From assembly GCA_026985435.1 (NCBI GenBank), contig JALSQL010000136.1:1-7615 (forward strand): 7,615 nucleotides of DNA. The letters run 5' to 3'. This DNA is from Acidilobaceae archaeon (lineage in GTDB: Archaea > Thermoproteota > Thermoprotei_A > Sulfolobales > Acidilobaceae). The position numbers were made by a program, and so were the translations under genes. The notes under the pieces were generated by a model, which saw only the letters and a list, made by a program, of their open reading frames with translations, searched no databases and was not told where the DNA came from. Positions 1-5,635 of this stretch are shown here, in pieces; positions within the stretch are counted from its first letter, which is position 1, and each line of letters opens with the position of its first letter.

Positions 1-1
1 C

Positions 2-433
2 CTGGGCCTGGCGGTTAGGCCGAGGATACACGGCGTGCTCCTCGAGGCCCTCATGTTCAAGAACCTCCTCATAGCCACCGGGGCCCCCGGGGCGCTCATG
101 GGCGCCCTCCAGTCGAGCGGGGTGCCAGCGGTCGCGGTGGCCTACCTGCTCCCCTTCACCCTCGGCCTCAGCGCCGGCGGGGAGAACTTCTTCGCCGCCA
201 CAGCGATGCCCCTGCTAGCCGGGCTAATAGCGAGCGGGAGCGGGATAGACTGGCGCATGATGCTGGTAGCCTACACCGGGGGCTACCTGGGCGTCATGGC
301 GAGCCCCGTCCACCTCTGCCTGGTCCTAACCTCGGAGTACTATGAGTCAGGCCTGGGGAAGCCCCTGGCGCTCACCCTCGCCTCTATAGGTGTGGCAACG
401 GGGCTCCTAGCCCTGGCCCTCGCCCTCGCCTAG
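2..433 (+). CDS. DUF401 family integral membrane protein, C-terminal part (5' end outside window)
   Basis: The frame is open from base 2 to a TAG at 431-433, giving 143 residues with no start that must be the true one. The first in-window candidate is a GTG at 35, but the frame continues upstream, so I treat the gene as cut by the window edge. The family (DUF401, COG1906) is about 400 residues and belongs with predicted ion or organic-acid transporters of the inner membrane; its substrate is unknown. What is seen: hydrophobic helices separated by glycine-rich turns, the segment PFTLGLSAGGENFF, and a C-terminal GVMASPVHLCLVLTSEYY block, where an SP-H-LCL-T-EY pattern is characteristic of DUF401. 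The end is a final helix rich in Leu and Ala. It is the only plus-strand gene here, and its last 27 nt overlap the end of the convergent meaB-like gene. Family call fairly sure; function unknown. Confidence 0.85.
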   Translation: MGLAVRPRIHGVLLEALMFKNLLIATGAPGALMGALQSSGVPAVAVAYLLPFTLGLSAGGENFFAATAMPLLAGLIASGSGIDWRMMLVAYTGGYLGVMASPVHLCLVLTSEYYESGLGKPLALTLASIGVATGLLALALALA

Positions 434-1426
434 GAGGCCCCTCACCTCCCCGCAGGCCTCCCCGGCGAGCCGGAGGGCCTCCTCTAGGAAGCCGCTCCCC
501 CTCCTGGCCACCTCTAGGAGCTCGCCCCTCCTGGCCCCGGCTATCTCCTCGAGCGACTCGGCGAGCAGCCTCTCGGCCGTGAGCCTCACGAGGAGCGACC
601 TCCTCGAGTAGACCCTCTCCCACCTGAGGCCGGCCCTGTTCACGTACTCCCAGTGCTCCTCTATAGCGTCGACCAGCTCCCTGACGCCCTGCCCCATCAC
701 GGCGCTCGTCCTAACGAGCCTGGGCGCCCAGCCCCCCTGCCTGCCTATGTCGCCCTTCTCGAGGGCGAAGCTCATGTACTCGTATGTCTTCGTGGCCTCG
801 GGCTTGTCGCTCTTGTTCACGACGTATATGTCCCCTATCTCCATGACGCCCGCCTTGAGCGCCTGGATGTCATCCCCAGCCCCGGGCATCGTGACGACCA
901 CTATCGTGTGGGCGGCGTGCATGATGTCAACCTCCGCCTGCCCAACGCCCACCGTCTCGATGATTATCTTATCGTAGCCGAGGGCGTCGAACGCCTCCAC
1001 CAGCGTGAGGGCCGCCAGGCTCAGGCCCCCCCTCAGGCCCCTCGTGGAGATGCTCCTAATGAACACCCCGGGGTCCGTGGAGTGCTCCTGCATCCTCAGC
1101 CTATCACCCATCAGGGCGCCCTGGCTCAGGGGGCTCGTCGGGTCTATCGCCACGACGGCGACCCTGTACCCCCTCCTCCTAAGCTCCCCGATAACCCTGG
1201 AGACGAGAGTGCTCTTCCCAGCCCCCGGTATGCCTGTGAACCCCACAACCTGCGAGCCCCTAGCCCTGGGCGTCAGCCTCTCCAGCAGCCTGGCCGAGAG
1301 GGGCCCCGGCCTCTCGAGGAGGCTCAGGAGCCTCCCCAGGGCGCGGGGCTGCCCCTCGAGCGCCCGCCTCAGGAGGTCCTCGACAACACCCGGGAGCGCC
1401 GCGCCGGCCAGAGCGCATCCCCCCAC
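407..1426 (-). CDS. meaB: MeaB/ArgK-type P-loop GTPase (G3E family, acyl-CoA mutase chaperone)
   Basis: Predicted cytosolic GTPase of 339 residues, a normal length for the family. MeaB proteins gate adenosylcobalamin loading onto methylmalonyl-CoA mutase and protect it from inactivation; the older name ArgK reflects a mistaken arginine-transport role. Seen: Walker A GIPGAGKST at residues 65-73, the family signature AIDPTSPLSQGALMGDR at 93-109 with the Mg-binding Asp95, the ETVGVGQ block at 157-163 (Walker B/switch II region), the GAGDDIQALKAGVMEIGD stretch at 182-199 typical of the MeaB switch III area, and NKSD at 204-207 as the base-recognition motif. The N-terminal helical region (about 1-55) and the C-terminal helical arm (about 270-339) are also present. 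The start is GTG at 1426, preceded by GGAGGG at 6 nt. The gene follows the CitG-like gene by 25 nt. No mutase gene is in view, so the partner is inferred from the family. Confidence 0.93.
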   Translation of the reverse strand: MGGCALAGAALPGVVEDLLRRALEGQPRALGRLLSLLERPGPLSARLLERLTPRARGSQVVGFTGIPGAGKSTLVSRVIGELRRRGYRVAVVAIDPTSPLSQGALMGDRLRMQEHSTDPGVFIRSISTRGLRGGLSLAALTLVEAFDALGYDKIIIETVGVGQAEVDIMHAAHTIVVVTMPGAGDDIQALKAGVMEIGDIYVVNKSDKPEATKTYEYMSFALEKGDIGRQGGWAPRLVRTSAVMGQGVRELVDAIEEHWEYVNRAGLRWERVYSRRSLLVRLTAERLLAESLEEIAGARRGELLEVARRGSGFLEEALRLAGEACGEVRGLLGEGEGQG

Positions 1427-1432
1427 CCGAAA

Positions 1433-1438
1433 CCCTCC
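1433..1438 (-). promoter_or_regulatory. Shine-Dalgarno site of the meaB-like gene
   Basis: On the minus strand this reads GGAGGG and lies 6 nt before the GTG at 1426. It falls in the 25-nt gap after the CitG-like stop codon and supports both this start and translation from a shared transcript. Confidence 0.55.
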
Positions 1439-1451
1439 ACGCCAGGGGATG

Positions 1452-2417
1452 TTAAGGAGGCTGATAGGCCCACGTACTAGCCCCCGCCGGCTGGCAGGCC
1501 AGCTCCAGGCCCAGCGCCGCCGCTAGGATGTCTAGCATGGCCCCGGGGTTCCAGCGCCTGGGCCTCCAGAGCCTGTCGAGGGCCTCGAGGGCCTCGTGGA
1601 GGGTGAGCTTGCCTGCCCTGTGGAGGGTTAGGGCCCAGGCGGCCTCGGCCCGGGCCTTCTGGTACGCCCTAACCCCCCACTTGGCTAGTATGAGGGTGTC
1701 CCCCAGCTCCGCTAGGCCCTCGAGGAGGGCCTCGAGCGCAGCCTCGCCCAGGCCGGCCCCGCGCCTGCGGGCCCTCCTGAGCGTCGAGAGCGTGTGGAGG
1801 GTGCGCGGGTACCCCTCTAGGAGCTCGGCGTGAACGTGGTCCCACCTGGCGGCTAGGAGCACGTCAAGCATAGAGTCGGGGTCTCCCCCGCCGACCCCGG
1901 GCACGGGCCCCTCGTACCTGCCGAGGTGGCTGGGCGAGAGCCTCTGGAGGAGGGCGTAGTAGGCCCCGGCGGCACCCCCGCCGGAGGACCTGGCTATCCT
2001 GGACGCCTCCAACGCCACGGGGCCGGGCTCGCAGCCAGCGCCCAGGGGCGCCCGCGCCAGGGCGCCCGCTAGGGGTGTGAGGAGGAGCGCCTCCCCCAGC
2101 CCGACGTTCGAGCCCGGGAGTGGTAGCGTGGCGATGGCCCTCGCGTACGCCTCGAGGCCGGCCTCGAGGGGGTCGCCGCCCGAGAGGCTGGCCCTGCAGG
2201 CTGCTGCCGCCGCCTCGCCTATGGCGGCCGTGTGGACCATGAAGTCCCACGCCGCCTTGTCTGGGTGGCTGGCGCAGGGGGTCACAGCGCCTGGCTTGGG
2301 GTGGAGCGCCGCCTCCACCGCGGCGCCGGCGGCGAGCCTCGACGCCACGAGGCTGCAGCGGCTGGGGGGCTCGCCTGAGTGTCGCTCCTCACCGGGCGCC
2401 CCTCGGTGTCGCTCCAC
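1452..2417 (-). CDS. CitG-like protein, triphosphoribosyl-dephospho-CoA synthase family (COG1767)
   Basis: Predicted cytosolic enzyme of 321 residues. Bacterial CitG/MdcB transfers triphosphoribose from ATP to dephospho-CoA, making the prosthetic-group precursor of citrate or malonate lyase carrier proteins; what archaeal homologues do is not established. Family blocks seen, numbered from the GTG at 2417: HPKPGAVTP at 39-47 (family PKPG), PGSNVGLGEALLLTPLAGAL at 101-120 (family NxNLGxxLLLxPL), SMLDVLLAARWDHVH at 182-196, GDTLILAKWGVRAYQKA at 239-255, and NPGAMLDILAAALGL at 290-304 (family NPGxxxDLLAA). The frame stays open upstream to 2678, but that part only shadows the Yip1-like gene. GTG 2417 is chosen because GGTGA lies 4 nt before it. 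GTG 2348 (298 residues) is an alternative that starts just before the conserved region and drops a repeat-derived, poorly protein-like leader. No citrate lyase genes are nearby. Confidence 0.82.
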   Translation of the reverse strand: MERHRGAPGEERHSGEPPSRCSLVASRLAAGAAVEAALHPKPGAVTPCASHPDKAAWDFMVHTAAIGEAAAAACRASLSGGDPLEAGLEAYARAIATLPLPGSNVGLGEALLLTPLAGALARAPLGAGCEPGPVALEASRIARSSGGGAAGAYYALLQRLSPSHLGRYEGPVPGVGGGDPDSMLDVLLAARWDHVHAELLEGYPRTLHTLSTLRRARRRGAGLGEAALEALLEGLAELGDTLILAKWGVRAYQKARAEAAWALTLHRAGKLTLHEALEALDRLWRPRRWNPGAMLDILAAALGLELACQPAGASTWAYQPP

Positions 2418-2427
2418 CCGCTCACCG
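2377..2427. repeat. Two imperfect direct-repeat units, period 27 nt
   Basis: GTGTCGCTCC occurs exactly at 2379-2388 and 2406-2415 on the plus strand. Each copy is linked to CTCACCG (2388-2394 and 2421-2427), with a few extra bases in the second unit. The block sits at the putative 5' end of the CitG-like gene. It would encode the odd leader ERHRGAPGEERHSGE if GTG 2417 is the start. It could be a local duplication or a regulatory repeat; two copies do not decide. Confidence 0.6.
2422..2426 (-). promoter_or_regulatory. Possible ribosome binding site for the CitG-like gene
   Basis: GGTGA on the minus strand, 4 nt before the GTG at 2417, matches the core of the archaeal anti-Shine-Dalgarno complement. 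It lies inside an imperfect repeat, and a second CGGTGAG copy at 2388-2394 has no in-frame start at useful spacing. That weakens its weight in choosing the start. Confidence 0.35.
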
Positions 2428-2549
2428 CCCCGGCCGCCGCTGCTGGGGGTGGACGGGTAATGTGCGCGGGCCGCCGCTAGGCGAGCCCGGCTAGGAGGTG
2501 GACCGCCCAGAGGGTGCCCGCCGCGGCCGCCGCTGCTGGGGGGCGGACG
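2426..2549. repeat. Duplicated segment of about 30 nt at the Yip1-like gene's 3' end
   Basis: CGGCCGCCGCTGCTGGGGG (19 nt) is identical at 2431-2449 and 2524-2542. Similarity extends over 2426-2455 against 2519-2549 with two substitutions and a one-base length difference. The right copy is coding and gives the VRPPAAAAAAG segment (residues 191-201) of the Yip1-like protein. The left copy, 93 nt away, lies beyond that gene's stop codon and before the CitG-like gene. This looks like a segmental duplication of a gene end, though GC-rich composition raises the chance of partial matches. Confidence 0.6.
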
Positions 2550-3118
2550 TCTAGGCTCTTGGCGAGCCCGTAGGCGGTCAGGGCGGCGCCGGCGAGGGTG
2601 AAGGCTAGGCCTAGGGCGCCGAGGGGGCCGCCGTGGAGGGTGTAGGCGTACACCTCCCTCAGGCCGCCCCCGCGCCACGAGGCTATGAGGGCTTTGATGG
2701 TGTAGGGGAGTATGCTGCTCATCCTCACGAGCAGCAGGCCGGCCAGGCTTGGGGGGCTCCTCTCGGCGGCGGCCAGTATGAGGTAGAGTATGGCTGAGTC
2801 GACGAAGCCGAAGAGCAGGGGGGCGACTATGGAGAGCTTGAACGCCTCCACCACTATCCCCGGCAGCCCGCCGAGGAGCCCCCCGATGCCCCCGGCGGCG
2901 AGGGCGTGCAGCGATAGCAGCAGGCCTGAGAGGGTGAAGGTGGCGGCCATGGCGCCTACCGTCAGCCAGGCGAGGAAGAGGGCCCTCACCAGCGGGGAGG
3001 CCCTCCTGACCAGCCTCCGGAGGGTCCTCCCATAGTACTGGCCCGGCCTGGTTAGGGCTCGGAGCACGCCGAGGAGCCCGCTTATCGCCGCGAACGCCCC
3101 CTTATACACCGCCGCCAC
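2477..3118 (-). CDS. Predicted multi-pass membrane protein, possibly Yip1 family
   Basis: A 213-residue protein, mostly hydrophobic. It has a basic, soluble N-terminal 45 residues (including RPGQYYGRTLRRLVRRASPL) followed by likely membrane segments near residues 46-70, 76-90, 94-117, 125-145, 164-186 and 194-213. The arrangement of a short N-terminal tail with a P-G-x-Y/F motif and about five helices resembles archaeal Yip1-domain proteins, but no residue pattern settles it, and the function is unknown. The start is GTG 3118, preceded by GGGAGG at 9 nt; GTG 3109 is an alternative three codons in. The start overlaps the end of the BtpA-like gene by 17 nt, so translation is probably coupled. 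The last residues are an alanine run encoded by one copy of the duplicated segment described separately. Confidence 0.75.
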   Translation of the reverse strand: MAAVYKGAFAAISGLLGVLRALTRPGQYYGRTLRRLVRRASPLVRALFLAWLTVGAMAATFTLSGLLLSLHALAAGGIGGLLGGLPGIVVEAFKLSIVAPLLFGFVDSAILYLILAAAERSPPSLAGLLLVRMSSILPYTIKALIASWRGGGLREVYAYTLHGGPLGALGLAFTLAGAALTAYGLAKSLDVRPPAAAAAAGTLWAVHLLAGLA

Positions 3119-3932
3119 CCCCTAGCGCCTCCCTAGCGGCGGCCGCGAGCGCCCGCAGCCTCCGGGGGTCCAGGGGCGCCCCAGCCCTGCCGCCGCTCCT
3201 CACGTACGAGCCGACCACGACCCCGTCTATAAGCCCGGCGAGCCCGCGGAGCACCCCGGGGCTGGCCCCGCTGGCGAGGTAGACCCTCAGGCCGTGGGCC
3301 CTCGCGGCCCTCGACGCCGCCTCCACGTAGCCCCTGGCGGGCGGCTCCCCGGTCCGGGGGCCGGTTAGGGCCACGCCCCGGAGCCTCAGGGGGCCCCTGC
3401 GGTGGGCGCACTCGGCTATCTCCCACTCCACGCTGTAGCCGGGCGAGGCTGGCAGGCCGTGCTTCACGTCGACGTCCGCGAGGACCTCAACCCCGCCCCC
3501 CACGCTCGCGAGCGCCTCCGCCGCCTCTCTGAGGGAGGGGCCCACGAGGCCCTCCGGCGTGACCCTCGGGGCGCAGAGGGCGTTCACCCTCACCAGCCTG
3601 GCCCCCGCGGCGGCCGCGGCCTGGATGGCCTCGCGGGGGGCGTTCCTCAGGAGGCTCAGGCCGACCTCTAGGGAGGTGCTCCTCGCCACCTCCCACGCCG
3701 CTATCGCCGCGAGGGCCACGGCGCCCGGGTGCGGCCTGGGCGGGTAGGGGGCGTCCCCGTAGTTCTCTATTATGACCCCGGTGTAGCCTGCCTCCTCCGC
3801 GGCCCTAGCCTCGGCCACAGCCCTCTCGACTGCCCCGCCGGGCGGAGTGGGCCTGGGGGCCAGGGTGTAGGATGGGGCGCCGGGGGTTGGGGGGAGGTGT
3901 ATGACCAGTATCAGGTCGGGGCGGCCGGTCAA
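3102..3932 (-). CDS. BtpA/SgcQ family TIM-barrel protein
   Basis: A 276-residue predicted cytosolic protein, the normal size for BtpA (about 270). BtpA was named for a cyanobacterial role in photosystem I biogenesis, which cannot apply here; archaeal members have no assigned reaction. Seen, numbered from TTG 3932: LILVIHLPPTPGAPSY at 7-22 (family HLxPLPGxPxY), GYTGVIIENYGDAPY at 49-63 (family ENxGDxPF), RLVRVNALC at 112-120, VLADVDVKHG at 150-159 (family DVxVKH), GVALTGPRTGEPP at 186-198 (family TGxxTG), and LASGASPGVL with DGVVVGSYVR at 219-228 and 236-245, which resemble a barrel phosphate-binding site. The frame is open to 4121, but upstream it shadows the aminopeptidase. TTG 3932 lies just before the first conserved block and shares TTGA with the aminopeptidase's TGA stop, with GGTG at 3940-3943. 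The 4-nt overlap indicates translational coupling. Confidence 0.9.
   Translation of the reverse strand: MTGRPDLILVIHLPPTPGAPSYTLAPRPTPPGGAVERAVAEARAAEEAGYTGVIIENYGDAPYPPRPHPGAVALAAIAAWEVARSTSLEVGLSLLRNAPREAIQAAAAAGARLVRVNALCAPRVTPEGLVGPSLREAAEALASVGGGVEVLADVDVKHGLPASPGYSVEWEIAECAHRRGPLRLRGVALTGPRTGEPPARGYVEAASRAARAHGLRVYLASGASPGVLRGLAGLIDGVVVGSYVRSGGRAGAPLDPRRLRALAAAAREALGGGGGV
3128..3133 (-). promoter_or_regulatory. Shine-Dalgarno site of the Yip1-like gene
   Basis: GGGAGG on the minus strand, 9 nt before GTG 3118 and inside the BtpA-like coding sequence. It favours GTG 3118 over the GTG at 3109. Confidence 0.45.
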
Positions 3933-5464
3933 CCGCTGGCACCGGAGCCGCGGGAGCGGAGGTAGTCTATTATGAGCCTCACGCCCCAGCCGGGGGCGAG
4001 GCCCTGGGGCCAGTACTTCGGCGCCATGGGGCCGGCATCGCTCGCTATGCCGGGGCCCGCGATGTCGAGGTGGGCCCACCTCTTGCCGTGGGCGAACCTC
4101 TCGAGGAAGAGGGCCGCGCATATGGCGCCCCCAGCCCTCATGGCGGCGTTGGCCACGTCGCCGAGTGGCGCCTTCTTCCCCAGCATGGCCTTGTACTCGT
4201 CGACCAGCGGGAGCCTCCAGAGCCTCTCACCTGTCCTCCTCGACGCCTCCTCGAGCGCCCTGGCGAGCTTGTCGTCCCTGGTGAAGAGGGCGGCGTACAG
4301 CGGGCCAAGGGCTATCCAGGCCGCCCCCGTGAGGGTGGCGAGGTCTATGATCTCCGAGGCCCCTATCTGCTTGGCCGCATACGCTATGGCGTCGGCTATG
4401 ACTAGCCTGCCCTCGGCGTCGGTGTTGGTGACCTCCACGTAGGTGCCGTCCCACATGCGTACCACGTCGCTGGGGAGGTAGCTGGAGCCGCTGGGCACGT
4501 TTATCGCCGCCGGTATGAGGGCCACGAGGTTCACGGGGAGCCCGAGCCTGGCGGCCGCCCAGGCTATCCCGGCGGCCGCGGCGCCCCCGGCCTTGTCAGC
4601 CCTCATCTCGAACATCATGTGGGAGGGCTTCAGGTTTATGCCGCCCGAGTCGAAGACTATGGTCTTGCCAACGATCGCCACAGGGTCGCCCTCGCCGCCG
4701 TTGTACCTCACTATTATCAGCCTGGGCTTCTCGTCGCTGCCCCTGCCGACGTTCACTATGCCCCCGAAGCCCTCCCTCACCAGCCTATCGTAGTCGAAGA
4801 CCTCGACCTCGACCCGGTCGAGGCGGGAGAAGAGGTCCCGCAGCCTCTCAGCCAGCCTCGGCGGCGCCACCTCGTGGGGGGGAGCGTTCGCTATATCCCT
4901 AGCCAGGTAGACCCCCTCCGCCAGCGCAAGGGCCTCCTCTAGCCTCTCCCGCGGGAGGTCCGCGAGCACCCTGGAGAGCTTAGCCTTCCTCTCGCTCTTG
5001 AAGGCCTCGAACCTGTAGGCCCCCAGCAGGGCGCCCACCACGGCCTCGAGGGCGGCCTCGCCGTACTCGCTCGCCGGGAGCGCCACCTCCCCAGCCTTCT
5101 CCACCAGCGCCTTCACCGCAGCGGCGGCGCTCGCCCGGGCGTTCTCGGCCAGCCTCCAGGGCTCGGCGCCCTTCTCCCCGGCGCCAGCGAAGACAACGAC
5201 CCTCCCGTCGCCGGTGAAGGCTGTGAGTGTCTCCCCGGCGCTTCCCCTGAAGAGGCCGGCCTCCACGGCCCTCGAGAGGGCCCCGCCCACGGCCTCGTCG
5301 GCCCTCGCCGCCAGGCCCTCTATGAGGGGCTTAGCCTCGCCGTCGCCCTTCGACTGGAACACTGGGACTACCACGAACCTGGCAGCGGATAGGGGGTCGC
5401 CCTCGAGCGCCTCGAGCCTCGGGGGCCTCGTGTACAGGACCACACCCGGCCACCCGGCCACCAC
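3929..5464 (-). CDS. pepA: Leucyl aminopeptidase, peptidase family M17
   Basis: Cytosolic two-metal aminopeptidase, probably a hexamer as in the family, that removes N-terminal residues from peptides. It is 511 residues, full length. The N-terminal domain spans about 25-190 and the catalytic domain about 195-505. Catalytic residues by family alignment are all present: metal ligands Lys267 (VGKTIVFDSGG), Asp272, Asp290 (MRADKAGG), Asp349 and Glu351, and active-site Lys279 and Arg353 (NTDAEGRL at 347-354). The segments DLATLTGAAWIALG (374-387) and WAHLDIAG (463-470) are also typical. GTG 5464 is listed, but GTG 5461 and GTG 5443 are possible. GTG 5443 (504 residues) leaves an N-terminus closer to E. 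coli PepA and fits the promoter at 5479-5483 better. It is the first gene of a tightly packed run and overlaps the BtpA-like gene by 4 nt. Confidence 0.94.
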   Translation of the reverse strand: MVAGWPGVVLYTRPPRLEALEGDPLSAARFVVVPVFQSKGDGEAKPLIEGLAARADEAVGGALSRAVEAGLFRGSAGETLTAFTGDGRVVVFAGAGEKGAEPWRLAENARASAAAAVKALVEKAGEVALPASEYGEAALEAVVGALLGAYRFEAFKSERKAKLSRVLADLPRERLEEALALAEGVYLARDIANAPPHEVAPPRLAERLRDLFSRLDRVEVEVFDYDRLVREGFGGIVNVGRGSDEKPRLIIVRYNGGEGDPVAIVGKTIVFDSGGINLKPSHMMFEMRADKAGGAAAAGIAWAAARLGLPVNLVALIPAAINVPSGSSYLPSDVVRMWDGTYVEVTNTDAEGRLVIADAIAYAAKQIGASEIIDLATLTGAAWIALGPLYAALFTRDDKLARALEEASRRTGERLWRLPLVDEYKAMLGKKAPLGDVANAAMRAGGAICAALFLERFAHGKRWAHLDIAGPGIASDAGPMAPKYWPQGLAPGWGVRLIIDYLRSRGSGASG

Positions 5465-5478
5465 GCTGGGGTGGCGGG

Positions 5479-5483
5479 TTAAA
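5479..5483 (-). promoter_or_regulatory. TATA-like element upstream of pepA (proximal)
   Basis: TTTAA within GCGTTTAACCC on the minus strand, an AT-rich island in very GC-rich DNA. Its centre is 38 nt before GTG 5443, so an archaeal start site about 26 nt downstream would give a leader of roughly 12 nt for that start. It is too close to GTG 5464 to serve it in the usual way. Confidence 0.35.
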
Positions 5484-5516
5484 CGCGTTGCCGCATACCC
5501 GGGGGGCGGGGCTCAC

Positions 5517-5525
5517 GCTTAAAGC
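5517..5525 (-). promoter_or_regulatory. TATA-like element upstream of pepA (distal)
   Basis: GGCTTTAAG on the minus strand contains the near-palindrome CTTTAAG, a good archaeal TATA-box candidate in the 171-nt gap. A start site about 26 nt downstream would fall near 5495, giving a leader of about 31 nt before GTG 5464. Because the core is nearly symmetrical, direction cannot be read from it alone; minus-strand use is inferred from the genes. Confidence 0.4.
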
Positions 5526-5568
5526 CCGGGGGCCCGCCGGCGCTGGGTGGACCCGTGCCCGCTCGAGT

Positions 5569-5585
5569 CCCGCGGGTACCGCGGG
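5569..5585. other. GC-rich inverted repeat (7-bp perfect stem) in the cysteine-synthase/pepA gap
   Basis: CCCGCGG at 5569-5575 pairs with CCGCGGG at 5579-5585 across a 3-nt loop. It lies about 50 nt beyond the stop codon of the upstream minus-strand gene. There is no U-tract after it on either strand, so a terminator call is not justified. The rest of 5465-5635 holds the two TATA-like sites and no convincing gene. Confidence 0.45.
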
Positions 5586-5635
5586 GTGCGGTGAGGGCGG
5601 GTGCCTTGCGGCCGGTCCTCTACCCGCACACGCCC

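Noticed and set aside
653..1480. Long plus-strand open frame (275 codons) opposite the meaB-like gene
   Set aside because: It is fully antisense to a gene with clear GTPase motifs. Its product is Pro/Arg/His-rich without family features, as expected from shadow frames in GC-rich DNA.
2418..2678. N-terminal extension of the CitG-like frame up to a GTG at 2678
   Set aside because: It overlaps the Yip1-like gene, is an Arg/Pro/Gly-rich shadow sequence, and would make the protein far longer than the family.
3933..4121. N-terminal extension of the BtpA-like frame up to 4121
   Set aside because: It lies inside the conserved end of the aminopeptidase, has shadow composition, and the conserved BtpA region begins right after TTG 3932.
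5479..5496. Five-codon upstream frame ATG...TAA (MRQRV) ahead of pepA
   Set aside because: It sits near a predicted start site of the distal TATA-like element, but such a short frame is expected by chance and nothing supports its translation.
5555..5590. tRNA-like T-arm (CTCGAGTCCC) in the gap before pepA
   Set aside because: The flanking bases do not form the required 5-bp stem, and no acceptor, D or anticodon arms can be placed.
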